Part shown: positions 23,439-35,986 of the stretch, one piece after another
Numbering within the stretch: the first letter of the stretch is position 1
How the letters are laid out: each line of letters opens with the position of its first letter
DNA from: Excoecaria cochinchinensis
Lineage: Eukaryota > Streptophyta > Magnoliopsida > Malpighiales > Euphorbiaceae
Length of the DNA stretch: 64,000 bases
Assembly (NCBI GenBank): GCA_947683425.1
Contig: CANTUQ010000007.1
Coordinates: forward strand, 62,001-126,000
Reading direction: 5' to 3'
The notes under the pieces: model-generated
What the model saw: only the letters and a program-made list of their open reading frames with translations
Told to the model about the DNA's origin: nothing
Databases searched by the model: none
Position numbers and translations under genes: made by a program

Positions 23439-23764
23439 TCATTTGTACTGTTCAAAGCAGTTATAAATATTGTCGTGAATTCTAATACTCCCTGTGAATG
23501 CGGCATTGAAGACTTCGCTAAGAGAGAATCCCCCCCCCATGTGAATCTCAGAATTCATTATTTGCTTAATTAATCCTACAAACTGTTTTGCTTGGCCGGT
23601 GCTTTTTGCAATTTGAATAGCTGCGTACACTTCTCCTTCCCTATCCAAACCGTTTTATGAACTACCCCATCAAAAGCGACGCTGTATAATAAATTTTTGT
23701 TTGCTGTGATAAAAAACATCATTGCATGTTCATCTGTGTTGAAGCAGAAGCATAGGTGAATCAA
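23439..23764 (-). pseudogene. Possible frameshifted coding remnant, unidentified
   Basis: Two overlapping minus-strand frames look protein-like end to end. 23764-23576 reads NTDEHAMMFFITANKNLLYS...FDGVVHKTV. The other frame, 23648-23439, reads LDREGEVYAAIQIAKSTGQA...KQFVGLIKQIMNSE. A one-base shift near 23650 would connect them. I do not recognise the family, and chance is possible. Confidence 0.25.
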
Positions 23765-23949
23765 ATCCTATAGTGAACGCAGATGAGCAATTTGTTGAAT
23801 CATACATTATAATGGACCACTCAATTAGCCTATCAATCATTACAGAATTACGTAAAGTGGCTAATTAGTCGTGAACCCCACTCCTACACTCTAATAACAA
23901 ATCTTATGATCTCGATTATGCTTAAACACATGTCTGATTGGCTGAGTCA

Positions 23950-23950
<1 letters not shown>

Positions 23951-24026
<76 letters not shown>
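23951..24026. repeat. Compound microsatellite: C30, then (AC)n, then (AT)n
   Basis: An exact run of 30 C (23951-23980) is followed by an AC run (23981-23996) and an AT run to about 24026. The shared phase suggests stepwise growth of adjacent microsatellites. Confidence 0.95.
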
Positions 24027-24029
<3 letters not shown>

Positions 24030-25189
24030 CATTAATATTCGAAATAAAAAAAAAAATCATTTATCATTGGAAGAAGTAGCCTCATCCTCAATTCTGCTCG
24101 TAATGTGGCGCACATGTGCCCATAGATTGCTTTACGTTTCCATTTTATAAGCATAAAAACCATTTTAATTAATTTCAAGTAATGGTTTATAGGGTCAACT
24201 GATAATTATTTTGCATTAACCCTTCTAATAACTTTATTCCCAATCATTCAAAATAAATTATTAATAAAAGGTACTGTATGTACAATTAATACACACTGAG
24301 AAATTTAAATAAATACTAAATACCAGACCTAGATCATGATTGAAAGCTCTGAATTATATTTTGAATGATTGAAGGAGACTAATTAAGAAATGGTTAATTA
24401 GCTGTCGTCTGAAATATAATTGCAGATGTGTATGTACATCCAATTCCAATGGGTGCCTGTCTTTGAAATCCATAGTTGGCAGCACTATCTTACATTAATT
24501 TTTAAGCAAATACATACTTAATAAAATTCAATAGAAAAGTTTTTCCGCTGAAATAAATAAATAGCTTCTATATATTCATTTTTGACCATTTTTCTATATT
24601 AATCCTGACGAAAAATGTAAAACTAAACTAATCTAAAAATTTGGAAGATAATGTAGATGAGCAGTGACAGTTCGACAGGTTTATTAATATGAAGAGAGAG
24701 CGGCTGTTTTTCTAATAATTGACTGTTAATTCTCTTCCAATTGTCGCCATCTAACAACCACTACCAAACAAAATAAGGATTAGAACTAGATTATGTGCTT
24801 TCTTTTTAATTAATAATTTAAATTAAGATAAAGAAATTGGAAATAACAAGGAAGGATTGTTGAAATTTATGAGGTATTTTTGCAGTAATGGCCAAAAGTA
24901 CAAGGAGAATAACAACAATTTTGAGAAGCTAAATAAAATAAGGAGGTATCCACATTGGTTTATGCTTTACTTTGTTACTAATCTGAAGCAAGATTCTGTA
25001 AGTTAGCCGGATTAGAAAGAAGGGGAAGATTGTGGTTTTATGATTCATATATATAGTAGATTAGAGAAAAGATCTCCAATGATGGGCCTAGCCCTAGCAT
25101 GGTATATTGGGTTTGGGTTGGTTTAACATCTCTTGAAGCCCATGAATTGATAGTTAGCAGTGGAATAGCTAATCTTTGCAGTCTAAATT

Positions 25190-25224
<35 letters not shown>

Positions 25225-27499
25225 CAACTTCCAACGTGGAATGCTAGCTGCAACGGATAGCGGGCTAGAGATCGATGGCTAAGTGTTTTGCTTTTTAAGG
25301 ACCTTTAATTAACGTTTTATAAGCAATGCTTGATCTTCCTTTTTTTCTCTTGTCATTTTCCAAATATGTGAAATATATATATAAAGTTTGTTCCACTAAA
25401 TTCAGAAGACACCGGTTCCTGTTTTATTTAATTTGCTTAATAATTTGATAGGGTAGAATGTAGATGGTGGAACTTTTATGAAAGCTGCATGCATGAGTGA
25501 TGAGAATATAAAGAAGAGGAGAAAAACAAAATCCCAAAGCTATTTTTAACGAATTAATGCGCTCTTACCTATTCATTTAATCTTCTTCTTGCTAATTGTA
25601 ATCACTAATAACAGTTGTAGTCAAGATCTCAATAGCCTTGTAAAAAGAAATCACACGGTAAGCCTATTGTTAATTGGTACACCCATAAAGGTTTTTCAAT
25701 CACTTTTGAATTTCTGTCTGCGAAAATGAATATCTCTTAACTATTGTAAGGCATTGACAAAATAATAATAATAATAAAAAAAAAGGAAATCCACTAAAAT
25801 AAAGCTACTATTTCTCTGCATCCAAAAAAAAAACTTCAATTATTCCTCTGTTTTTCACTTTAAGAAATGTACTCTTCTATAATTAATGATAAACCACTTC
25901 TATATATATATATTGGAGGGGAGATTAGGTTGATATAAGATAAGTAGATAACGTCATAAAAAATAGAAAAAAAAAGAGAGTAGATAACAACATTGAAATT
26001 AGAAGAGCCATATCCCAAGGTCCCGCTAATTAGGGCGATGCCACTAGATGAGAAGAATCGCATAAGAATGGGATAGAATATCAATTTTAGGCACATACTA
26101 GAATAATTAATTCCAAATGCATCCTACCACAGTACAATTAACTAAATAATATAAAAACAATTGAATTTAAGACATAAAATTTGCAAGCTCCAATCAACTA
26201 ATTAAAAACTAAATAAATAAACAGATAGGAGCCCATTAGAAGGAATTTGATAGTTGCAAATCCAAATATAGTGTATGTATATAGAAAATAACATGTTCTA
26301 TAATATTCTATAGAAAATCGGTATATTCGTTAGTATAGGATGTATGGTTTTTAGTGGAAAATGAATGCGATTCCATTGGAATGCCCCAAATATATATATA
26401 TACTTGAAAAATCTTGCTTCTATTACTATCTTTATCAGATCATTATATGTTTATATATATATATATAAATAAACGAATAATCCTCTTATAAATATCTTCA
26501 GAAACATATATTAATTATACAATAATAATAAATAATCATCGAAGAAGAAGAAGATGGAAGTGACTTATATGGAAAGAAAGGGTTGCAGATATAGTGGAGG
26601 TGCACTTTGTGAATGCAGTGTCATGAGAAAGGCGTGTTTGGCCACTTCTTAATAAATTCCTTCTCATTTTGTCTATTATTTGGGCCTTGTCAGATTTTCA
26701 CTCTCTTTCTTTTACCTCACCATTTTCATTTCCATTATTTTATTAATTCATTTGCTGTCTATATATGATCCCACTCAGCTTTGTTTCATTAAGTTTTTTC
26801 TTGCTTAACGTAAACTAATTTCCTCCAGCATTTTCTCATCATTTTCATCACTCACTCATTTTCACGAAACCTTATTTTTTCCATATAAATCATTCATCTA
26901 TATTCAAATTCCAAATTTTACACCCTTAAAATAAAATCAAACTACTACCACTAAACTATAATTTATCTATGCACTTAATTGCTCGCATCCCAAATATATA
27001 CTTAACGTCCAAACCTTTTCTTAATTTCTATTTAATTATTTCCCATTGACATATTTATTAGAATTTTGGTGATATGTAATAAAAAAATGAAAATAAAATA
27101 TTAATTTGCATACCTAAATTGACAAGAATTAATTAATGGACAGTGGCACACAATCTGTAGGTGATAGGGATAGTGGAATAAAAAAATAAATGGGACAAAT
27201 TATGAAACATGAAATTACGATAAGTTTAGAAAAGGAAAAAAAAAATATTAATAACAAAGAAAGGAAAAGGCAAGGGTAGTCCAGCTTTTTATCTTTATAT
27301 TGCTTTGTTTTATGAAATAAATAATTAATGGATCATATTGTTGAATATTTGAGTTGAATAAGTCCACATACATTAGTTAGTGTGGTGTATAAATAGCAGC
27401 CAAGACGCAATTCATAGTGGTGAGGTGAGGAGGTGATAGTATAAAAGAGAGAAACAGGTGCTTAATTATACTGAGTATATACAGAAAGGCAAAGAGCAA

Positions 27500-28760
27500 A
27501 TGGAGTGGAGGAAATGTTATTTGGATGTGATATTAGTACCAATAGGGTTTTTTATAACAATGGGATATCATGCTTGGTTATGGCATAAGGTTCGTACTCA
27601 CCCTCTCTCTACCATCATCGGTACCAACTCCAGCGCTAGGCGTTTCTGGGTTTCTGCAATCATGAAGGTATATATTTCTCTCTCTTTCCTTTTTATTCAT
27701 TTCTTATAACAAGCTGCTATTACAAGATTATGATTCTTAATTCTTCTATGTCAATTTGCCCAAAAACCATTTACATGCATGCTGCTGCTACATTCTGCGC
27801 ATCATTTATGTCTAGGAATTTCTTAAAGCATGAGATCCAGAGCTACAAATTCAATGGCATAATAAGAATCACAAGGAATATCCTAATAATCAAATACCCA
27901 TATAATGTGATCGTAAGATTATTATCTTATCTAGAAAGTGGTAGAATATTGACATTTCCCAACTAAATATTTTTAAATTCATAATTGCATTTAGATACTA
28001 TACATAACGCATATAAATTAGTGTACTCTACTATCATCATCAACTCCAATATCCCATTATTCTTTTTCTTTTATATGTTATGATTTATTTATTTGTTTGA
28101 GAATTTAATAATGAAAGTTGAAAACTTGTATCGTTTAAATGGAAAATAAATTAGGGCATCAAAGCCATGTGATTATATAGCAAGCAGAAAAAGAAATTAA
28201 TTGATAGAATTGGGTGGCAGGACAATGACAAAAAGAACATATTGGCGGTTCAAACTCTTAGAAACTTGATAATGGGATCAACATTAATGGCCACTACTTC
28301 AATCCTACTCTCAGCTGGTCTGGCGGCCATAATAAGCAGCACATATAGCGTGAAGAAACCACTAAACGATGTCGTGTACGGGGCTCATGGTGAATTTATG
28401 GTGGCTCTCAAATACGTCACCTTATTATCTCTATTCATATTCTCATTCTTTTGCCACTCTCTGTCGATTAGGTTTGTGAATCAAGTGAACTTACTTATAA
28501 ACACACCACAGGATCCCTTGGGAATTGTGACACCCGAATATGTAAGTGAGGTTTTAGAGAAAGGTTTTATTCTAAACACAGTAGGGAACAGGCTATTCTA
28601 TGCAGCCACTCCTCTTTTGCTATGGATATTTGGGCCTGTGCTTGTTTTCTTGTGTTCAATAACCATGGTTCCTGTGCTTTACAACCTTGACTTTGTTGTT
28701 GCCAATGGTAAGGGAAAGATGGGTACTGTGGATCATCATCAAGAAAGCGACTTTGTCTAG
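27500..28760 (+). CDS. DUF599 family membrane protein
   Basis: Two exons (27500-27667 and 28221-28760) give 235 residues. The start MEWRKCYLDVILVPIGFFIT and the segments YHAWLWHKVRTHPLSTIIGT, LAVQTLRNLIMGSTLMATTS and FFCHSLSIRFVNQVNLLINT are hallmark stretches of the plant DUF599 family. Four hydrophobic segments are visible, at about residues 8-26, 73-97, 115-135 and 190-215, so it is an integral membrane protein. Its function is not established. An in-frame ATG at 27458 would add 14 residues (MLNYTEYIQKGKEQ), but family members begin at MEWRK, so 27500 is preferred. The single 553-bp intron lies after codon 56. Confidence 0.93.
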
Positions 28761-30340
28761 ATTTTGGGATCAACAATGTATGTGTGTGTATGGAGCCTGC
28801 ATGTATACGTGTATTCATCATATATACATATTGCAAATTTATTAATATGGACCAACTTTTTTAAAAGTTGGATTCATTTTGTAAGTGTTTATTGAAAGCT
28901 GAATATGAATCAACTCATTCTGCCCCCTTTTGTTTTTCCACTAATATGCTTTCTCCACTAAAGTACCTACTTTATTATATACCATACACTTTGCTAATTG
29001 GAAAATTACACATCCATGCTTCCTATGTAATACCATTAATTAATCTTCTTCTTCAATCAAATCAGATTAAAGAAAAAATCTACCTAAATCTAAATATCTA
29101 TCACAATGTATCTTGAATAAATAAATAAGTATAATTCGTTGTAGAAAAATTAAGTGTTATATGTATCTACTTTAGGACTACTTTTTTTTTACATGTAACA
29201 CAACATCAGGTCTAAGAAGAATTTGGCCAAGGAAACAAGTTCTTAGGACATATATATAACGAAAGTACAGCTGGATAAGGAAATGAGCTCTCGTTATCCT
29301 TGGGCTATGGAAAAGTGTTTCATATCAGCATGGGCCATATTTCACTTTAGCCTGTTAATATAACCCATATGCACACCATAACAAAAATTGATCCACTTTC
29401 AGCTTGGACAATATTTGCTTCTATCAAATCCATTAATCAACTAGTAAATTTATATTAAGAATTTTATCCATTTTAATCTCTTCACCCATAAAATTCATGT
29501 CTTTTGATGAGAATAAGATAAATAAGGACGATGTAAATAAAATCAAATACTCAAAGGGGAGAGCTTCCATGATATTGATTGATTCAATGACTAGCTAGTT
29601 AGCTATGATTAAGCTATTTACACTTTTCATTAATCTATAAGTTTATTTATGAAATAAAAAAAATTATAAACTCTAAGCAAACATATAAAAAGGTTTTTTT
29701 AACATAATTATTTTTTCTATAATTACATTTTTGGGACAAGAGAGAATCAAACTTCAACTAATTGAAAAAGTATATGTAACTCCTAATATAAATATTTTCA
29801 ATATCTCTTTAATTATTTTAAAAATAAAACTTAACATTATCATAGAGATAATTAACTTTTACAAATAATAAACCTTACTCATTCCATTCTACTTATCGCG
29901 ATAATTTTCAATTTTTCATATAGACCATATAAATTATTAATTAACATCAATTTTATTAAATATGCATTATAATTTACTAAAATATCATTTCATTAATGTC
30001 TATAAATATATATCTTCACTTTATTAACTATTTCTTCTTTTTTTTTTCATGTATACGAGTAAAATAAAAAAAGTATAAATAATATTTATTGATATTTAAA
30101 AATTATTACATTAAGTGAAATAAAAAGATAAAAAATTTATCGCATAAGTGGAATGGCTGTAATATTTTTTTTTTTGAGCATTTAGATTTTTCTACGGTGA
30201 ATAAGAGATATCACTGGCAGGAGGGCCCATATTCCAAGATAGACCCAACAACAAGCCCACGCCTTAGATAAATGGGCTAGTCTATTGCTCGTTTACGATT
30301 ACAACCATGTAAAGGAAAAAATATAAAGCGACCTTTAATC
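28761..30340. other. Intergenic spacer between DUF599 and RPN6
   Basis: Mostly AT-rich with no coding exon seen. A perfect 9-bp hairpin (CCAACTTTT-TT-AAAAGTTGG, 28852-28871) lies just after the DUF599 stop. The RPN6-proximal end contains GGGCCCAT and other site II-like GGCCCA/TGGGC boxes (about 30220-30290). Confidence 0.5.
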
Positions 30341-31502
30341 TGGAAGATCACCGAGGAAGGGGAAGGTTTTACTATTCGGATTACATAAAGGAGCTCTCTG
30401 GCTTATTGGTCAAGGTAAGTGCTCAATACTCAGTATCTCCTTCATTTTCCGCAACTGATTTCTTCTAATATCTGTCGGGTTTTTTTTTTTTTTTTCCCCT
30501 TAAATGTTGTATATACTTACTACGGCATGATTTGTGTAATTTTCGATTTAGGATTTTCTTGCAAGTCTGTCTTGGTTTACCCTCCAATATTCTGATCTAA
30601 ACACAACGTTAAAGTCTAAAATTTATTTCCTTCTCATTAGTGTTGTATATGCTAGTGATGTACTCGCTCAAGGCCACTATCGATTTCTTCTGTTTTTTTT
30701 TTTAAATTATTTTAATTTTATTATTAGTTTCTTCTTCTTCTTCTTCTTTTCTTAAAGAATTTATAAAAATGATGGTGATTTGATCGGGGTTTACTTTTAG
30801 CGTCCACTCATTGGGCTTTAGTTTAATTTCGTATACTGACTTGGTTTAGTTAAGTTGAAATTTTGTTGAATTGGTATTTAGACCACGCACCGCACAATCA
30901 TATTTTAACTATTCTGATGTTGATTACTGTAGCTATCTGAATTGGGGAAGAAATTGATTGTAGTTGTAAGCATGTTAAACATTAGTTAATTAGCTGATTG
31001 ATTTATAGATTATGCTTAATTGTTTCTAAAAATGTTAAACATTATTTGCTTTTGTGTTCTGCACATTGCTTATGGACAGAAACGCCATGTTAAGAATAAA
31101 GATATCAGGAAATTCCTTGATGATATAACGTAAAGGAACCGTTTTTTAGGAAAATTGAGGGGACTGGATTTTGTTTTATGTTATATCTAGTTTCGTTTAC
31201 CCTTTTCATTGGGATTTTTGTTGGCTATCATCTTGGGATATAATTTGTAGAACCATAGGGAGACCATTTGGGTCTTAGGCTACTCAACGGGATAATAGTG
31301 ATCCCCTTCTATCCCTTGATTCGCATCAACTCCTGCTAAGGGGTTTTGAACTGAGGACTTATGAGTTGGAATATCCAATATTTATGTTTTTACAGATAGT
31401 TTTGAAGTCATAGAAATAGGTTCTCCTTTCCCCTTGTTCATAAAAATTCAGAAGGATTTGTAGTTTTTCCATGCTAAACAATCTGGGAATATTGCACTGC
31501 AG
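30341..31502 (+). other. RPN6: RPN6 5' UTR exon and leader intron
   Basis: A likely untranslated exon ends CAAG at 30414 before GTAAGT. The acceptor TGCAG ends at 31502, 25 bp upstream of the RPN6 ATG. A leader intron of about 1.09 kb is common in plant housekeeping genes and may aid expression. No coding frame was seen inside it. Confidence 0.65.
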
Positions 31503-31527
31503 GCCTTGACTTCTTCCAGCTCTAGCC

Positions 31528-32793
31528 ATGTCTGCATATCTTCCCACAACAACAGACTCCATTGCTCTGGCTTTAGAAGCTAAAGCTCCATCTGAGGGCA
31601 TTTCCATTCTTTATCGTATACTTGAGAATCCTTCTTCTTCTCCTGAAGCACTGCGGATAAAAGAACAGGCCATCACAAACCTCTCTGACCTTCTGAGGCA
31701 AGAGAACAGGGCTGAAGATCTCCGCGCACTTCTTACTCAGCTGAGACCATTCTTTGCCTTGATTCCCAAGGCTAAAACTGCGAAAATTGTCAGGGGAATC
31801 ATTGATTCTGTTGCCAAAATACCTGGAACATCTGATCTCCAGATAGCTTTGTGCAAGGAAATGGTGCAATGGACTCGTGAAGAAAAGCGTACATTTCTTA
31901 GGCAGCGAGTTGAGGCAAGGCTTGCAGCTCTTTTGATGGAAAATAAGGAGTATGCAGAAGCGTTGTCCCTTCTTACCAACTTGGTGAAAGAGGTGAGGAG
32001 ATTAGACGACAAGCTACTGCTAGTGGACATAGACTTGCTAGAGAGTAAGCTGCACTTTTCCTTGAGGAACTTTCCAAAGGCAAAAGCTGCTCTCACAGCC
32101 GCAAGGACAGCAGCAAATGCTATATATGTACCCCCAGCTCAACAAGGCACGATTGATTTGCAGAGTGGGATTCTTCATGCTGAAGAGAAGGATTATAAAA
32201 CTGCTTACAGCTATTTCTTTGAGGCCTTTGAGTCATTCAATGCACTTGAAGACCCCAGGGCAGTTTTCAGTCTTAAATACATGCTGCTATGCAAAATCAT
32301 GGTGAGCCAAGCTGATGATGTGGCTGGGATAATATCTTCAAAGGCAGGCCTTCACTATCTCGGGCCAGAATTGGATGCGATGAAAGCTGTCGCTGATGCT
32401 CATTCCAAGCGATCTTTGAAGTCATTTGAGAATGCCTTACGCAATTATAAATCCCAGCTGGAGGAAGATCCAATAGTTCACAGGCATCTATCATCGCTGT
32501 ATGACACACTCTTGGAACAGAATTTGTGCCGGTTGATTGAGCCATTCTCGAGGGTTGAGATTGCCCATATTGCCGAACTGATCGAGTTACCAATTGACCA
32601 TGTGGAGAAGAAGTTGTCACAGATGATACTGGACAAGAAGTTTGCTGGGACATTGGATCAGGGTGCTGGGTGCCTCATCATATTTGATGATCAGAAGACA
32701 GATGCAATTTATGCTGCCACCTTGGAAACCATTTCCAACATGGGCATGGTGGTTGATAGCCTCTTTGTGAGGTCTGCCAAGATAATGGCCTGA
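31528..32793 (+). CDS. RPN6: 26S proteasome non-ATPase regulatory subunit 11 (RPN6)
   Basis: Single-exon, 421-residue lid subunit of the 26S proteasome. RPN6 clamps the lid to the 20S core and the ATPase ring, acting in cytosol and nucleus. The N-terminal ~290 residues are helical TPR-like repeats (LRIKEQAITNLSDLLRQENR, LLVDIDLLESKLHFSLRNFP, AEEKDYKTAYSYFFEAFESF). Residues about 290-390 form the PCI domain with its winged helix (RLIEPFSRVEIAHIAELIEL, VEKKLSQMILDKKFAGTLDQ). The C-terminal helix SNMGMVVDSLFVRSAKIMA ends the protein as in eukaryotic orthologues. Length matches the family. It is an uninterrupted reading frame despite the many-exon neighbours. Confidence 0.97.
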   Translation: MSAYLPTTTDSIALALEAKAPSEGISILYRILENPSSSPEALRIKEQAITNLSDLLRQENRAEDLRALLTQLRPFFALIPKAKTAKIVRGIIDSVAKIPGTSDLQIALCKEMVQWTREEKRTFLRQRVEARLAALLMENKEYAEALSLLTNLVKEVRRLDDKLLLVDIDLLESKLHFSLRNFPKAKAALTAARTAANAIYVPPAQQGTIDLQSGILHAEEKDYKTAYSYFFEAFESFNALEDPRAVFSLKYMLLCKIMVSQADDVAGIISSKAGLHYLGPELDAMKAVADAHSKRSLKSFENALRNYKSQLEEDPIVHRHLSSLYDTLLEQNLCRLIEPFSRVEIAHIAELIELPIDHVEKKLSQMILDKKFAGTLDQGAGCLIIFDDQKTDAIYAATLETISNMGMVVDSLFVRSAKIMA

Positions 32794-33847
32794 AAATTAT
32801 ATTTTGCTTTTTGGGTTTTGTATGCCCTCTAATAGCGCATTTCTTGTTGGTTCTCGCAATTTAGATATTTGTTTTCCGTTTTTATATTGATTCCAAAGCA
32901 ATGAACTTGTCAGTGAGAACGTTGTATTTGGATGTGCTGCTTGAAAATGTTAAAAACTGTTAGTCATGGTAATCTTTTCTTAAAATCAGCATGTGATGAT
33001 TTTCAGAGGCTCAAAAGAGTTCCGAAAATTTTGGCCCATTGGTGGGCCATAGGATTCTAAATCAATGTGATGTATGCATGGGGTAGCTGGGCTACACAAA
33101 TCCTAGATTCAGGACGTGCTAAGGTTGTTCTGTGGGCACAACCAGTGGCGTACAAGAAACCACAAGTTCTTTATTCGTATGTGTATACTTTTGTTCTTGC
33201 ATCTTTATCTTTTTGTTATTTTTTTAATAAAGTATTTTCATAGGTTCCTTGACTCCTTAGCAAGGAAGCAAAGCCCTGAACTTGGAGAAAAGGAAGTGAA
33301 TTATTTTGAAGATATGTGGTAGCAACGTGGGAGGGTCTTGTAGGTAACTGAGTGCATAAAAGTTAGGTAGAGGCAGTCTAAAGCAAAGCAAAGTTAAGAG
33401 AAAGCACATACAGTTTTTTACTTTTTATTATAAAAACTGAAAAACATGAGAGAGAAAGTGGGGGTATCTAATCAGCAACTTTGTCCAAACTCCCAAGGTC
33501 GGTGGCAGTCTAAATCAAAGCTGCTTTGGTTTTGTCCTTCTTGTGCTTGTTTTGTCCATGGTAACCCTGCTTTTCCTTGTTATTTACCAAGCATGAATAG
33601 ATTATTATGCATGCAATTATGTGTAATTAGCAAGGTTATTTGCATAATTAAAGAAAGGTCAAACTTTTAAATTTGAGCTCTTTTCCACTCTTCGCACAGT
33701 GACAGAGACGTACTTTAGTAGCTCCTCCATCTTCTATATATAGAATCAACCCAGACTCGGTTGCTTCCCCCCTTTCCCCCGCCCCTCTCTATCTCTCGCT
33801 CTCTTAGTTTGTACATAGTTGAGTAGAGAAATAGTCAGTGTTAATTA
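32794..33847. other. RPN6 3' flank and bZIP upstream region
   Basis: About 1 kb without a credible gene. The first ~170 bp are probably RPN6 3' UTR. TATATATAG at about 33735 and a C/T-rich leader (33760-33810) suggest the bZIP promoter. Confidence 0.5.
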
Positions 33848-35353
33848 ATGAAGCAGAAAGCAGGGGACATGAAGCGAAGTGAATCAGAACTGGCCCTTGA
33901 AGAAGTTATAAAAAAGACAAGCGTGAGTTGTACAGATGGTGATAATAAGATGAAAGATTTTCATAGGGACGGCAGTTTTTATTCGGAGCTTGAATCTATT
34001 TTAGCTGATTTATCACATCGGGTAATTTCTTCATCGCCTTGCATGCCTGTTTATATTACATACTTATGATAAATTTGTGTCGCATGTAGCATGTTTTTGT
34101 GTTATCCCTGTGATGGTATTTTCTTCGCATGCAACATCAAATTTTGTTTTTAATTAAAAGAAAACAAATCAAGATAAACTGCAGATAATACAAAAATGAA
34201 AAAAGAAGTATGCGTATGAAAAGGATAAGAATAGGAATAAGAGAGGGACTGCATGGGCCAAATGGAGGGTGACAAATATGGTGAGGTGGACGTATAATTA
34301 ATAATTGGTTAAACAATTAATAAACAAACAAGAAAAAGAATATTAATCATTTGAAATTGGTGATATGGAAATACAGGAGATGATGAGTAATGGTTTCTCA
34401 AATAGTGGAGTTTCATCAGAATCCATATTCTGGTTTCAAAATATGATCCCAAACACACCTATTGATGCCCAATCTTCTGTTTGCGGTATGCATATTTATT
34501 TTATTTTATTTATTTTAGTATTAGATTTCATAATAAAATATATGATGAATTATTTAAAAAATAAGCAGTTGGGAGTCCAATGTGGAGTAATAACCAAACG
34601 CAAGGCAAAGATAATGAAACAAGAGCAACAAGTACTGAATCTGATGATGAAGATGTGGAGATTGAAGCTGGTCCCTGTGAGCAGAGCACTAATCCTATCG
34701 ATTTAAGACGCATTCGAAGGTTAATCCCTATATAAATATCACACATTAATCCTCTATTATTTTATATATATTAATATGATTTTAATTAGGATGGTCTCAA
34801 ACCGGGAGTCAGCCAGGCGATCAAGAAAAAGAAAACAAGCTCATTTGCAAGACCTTGAATCCCAGGTACGTACTACTCTTCATTAATTCGTTAATCAGCT
34901 TAATTAATTGGTAATTAATATTGGAATTGATGATCAGGTGGAACAGCTGATTGGTGAAAATGCTACACTGTTCAAGCAGCTTTCAGATGTTGCTCAGCAA
35001 TTTCGTGATGCTGATACTAATAATCGAGTTCTTAAATCGGACGTTGAAGCTTTGCGAGCCAAGGTAATAATTCAATTATATATTATTCTTATTTAATGTA
35101 TTTTTGTTTTATAATTCTTACGAATATTTTGTAGGTGAAGTTGGCTGAAGATATGGTGACTCGAGGTTCATTAACATGTAATTTAAATCAAGAAATTCAA
35201 AATAATCAACAACCATTGAACAACCTGCGAAGAGTTGCAAATGTTTCACCGACCATCACCATCAATAATGGAGATCCTCATCCTTCCTTTTCACTTCCAA
35301 ATCCCAATCTTATCACTGATTCTGTCAGCTGTGTCACTGATATTTGGCCTTAA
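33848..35353 (+). CDS. bZIP9: Group C bZIP transcription factor, bZIP9-like
   Basis: Six exons (33848-34021, 34377-34485, 34569-34719, 34790-34865, 34938-35063, 35135-35353) join in frame to 284 residues. The basic region MVSNRESARRSRKRKQAHL has the N-x7-R signature. It runs into a leucine zipper (LQDLESQVEQLIGENATLF, VLKSDVEALRAKVKLAEDMV), with an exon boundary inside the zipper as in other group C genes. The acidic TESDDEDVEIEAG stretch and the ends MKRSESELALEEV and SCVTDIWP match my memory of Arabidopsis bZIP9. Group C factors heterodimerise with group S1 bZIPs and bind ACGT elements in amino-acid and sugar/energy responses. An alternative start is the second Met at 33869. Confidence 0.9.
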
Positions 35354-35458
35354 GTCTTTTTTTGTTAATTAGCTGTAATTAATGTTAATGATTGTGTACT
35401 GTATTGAGAGAAATAAATAAAAGCTGTTTATTAGGGAAAAATGATGTTGAATGTACAA

Positions 35459-35986
35459 TTAATTCATCATTAACTCAAACTCAGAAAAATCAATCTTACC
35501 ATCCAAGTTGAGATCAACAACCTTAAGCATCTTCTCAATGTCTTTGATGTCCCAACCTTTGTCAAGCCCTAGACATTGAAGAACCCTTTTGAGCTCAACT
35601 GCTTCGATAAAACCATTCCCATCTTCATCAAATATTTTGAAAGCTTCATGAAGCAACTGTTGCCTTTTTGATCCTTCTTCTTCTAATCCACTAATCACCT
35701 CCTCTATTGCCACTTCATCACTGCATGATCTATTAGCTTCTTCTTCTTCATTGTAAATCAAGCCGAGCTTCTCCACGACTTGCTTGGCTTTGTGTTTCTT
35801 GATTTTGCCATTGTTTTCCATCCCAAAAACAGCAGTTAAAGCTCTGACCATCAGCTCATCAACTTGATGATCAGGAGAGGTTTGTGGGTTGGCATTTGGA
35901 TTTGATGAGGATGATGATCCTGCTAATTTTAATGCTTGAACTAATTCACCTACTAATCTACACCATGCTCCTGTTATTCCCATCAT
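35459..35986 (-). CDS. Calmodulin-like EF-hand protein (CML45/46-like)
   Basis: Single-exon, 175-residue calcium sensor candidate. Two canonical EF-hand loops are visible near the C-terminus: DEDGNGFIEAVE and DLNLDGKIDFSE. Each has acidic residues at loop positions 1, 3 and 12 and Gly at position 6. An earlier degenerate EF-like segment (VFGMENNGKIKKHKAKQVV) probably does not bind calcium. The Ser/Asn-rich N-terminus (SSSSSNPNANPQTSPDHQ) is typical of the CML45/46-like group. A preceding Met-Met leaves the start uncertain by one residue. The gene converges on the bZIP gene, stop codons only 105 bp apart, so their 3' UTRs probably overlap. Confidence 0.9.
   Translation of the reverse strand: MMGITGAWCRLVGELVQALKLAGSSSSSNPNANPQTSPDHQVDELMVRALTAVFGMENNGKIKKHKAKQVVEKLGLIYNEEEEANRSCSDEVAIEEVISGLEEEGSKRQQLLHEAFKIFDEDGNGFIEAVELKRVLQCLGLDKGWDIKDIEKMLKVVDLNLDGKIDFSEFELMMN

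Larger units (their letters stand above)
23080..27499. other. Gene-poor AT-rich spacer
   Basis: About 4.4 kb with no confident gene. It contains the SAUR upstream region, a possible decayed coding fragment (23439-23764), a C30/AC/AT compound microsatellite (23951-24026), a TA run (25190-25220) and several poly-A tracts. The last few hundred bases upstream of 27500 contain the DUF599 promoter; TATAAATAG lies at about 27388. Confidence 0.5.

Noticed and set aside
31573..32653. Minus-strand and alternate-frame ORFs within RPN6
   Set aside because: Shadows of the strongly conserved 421-codon RPN6 frame.
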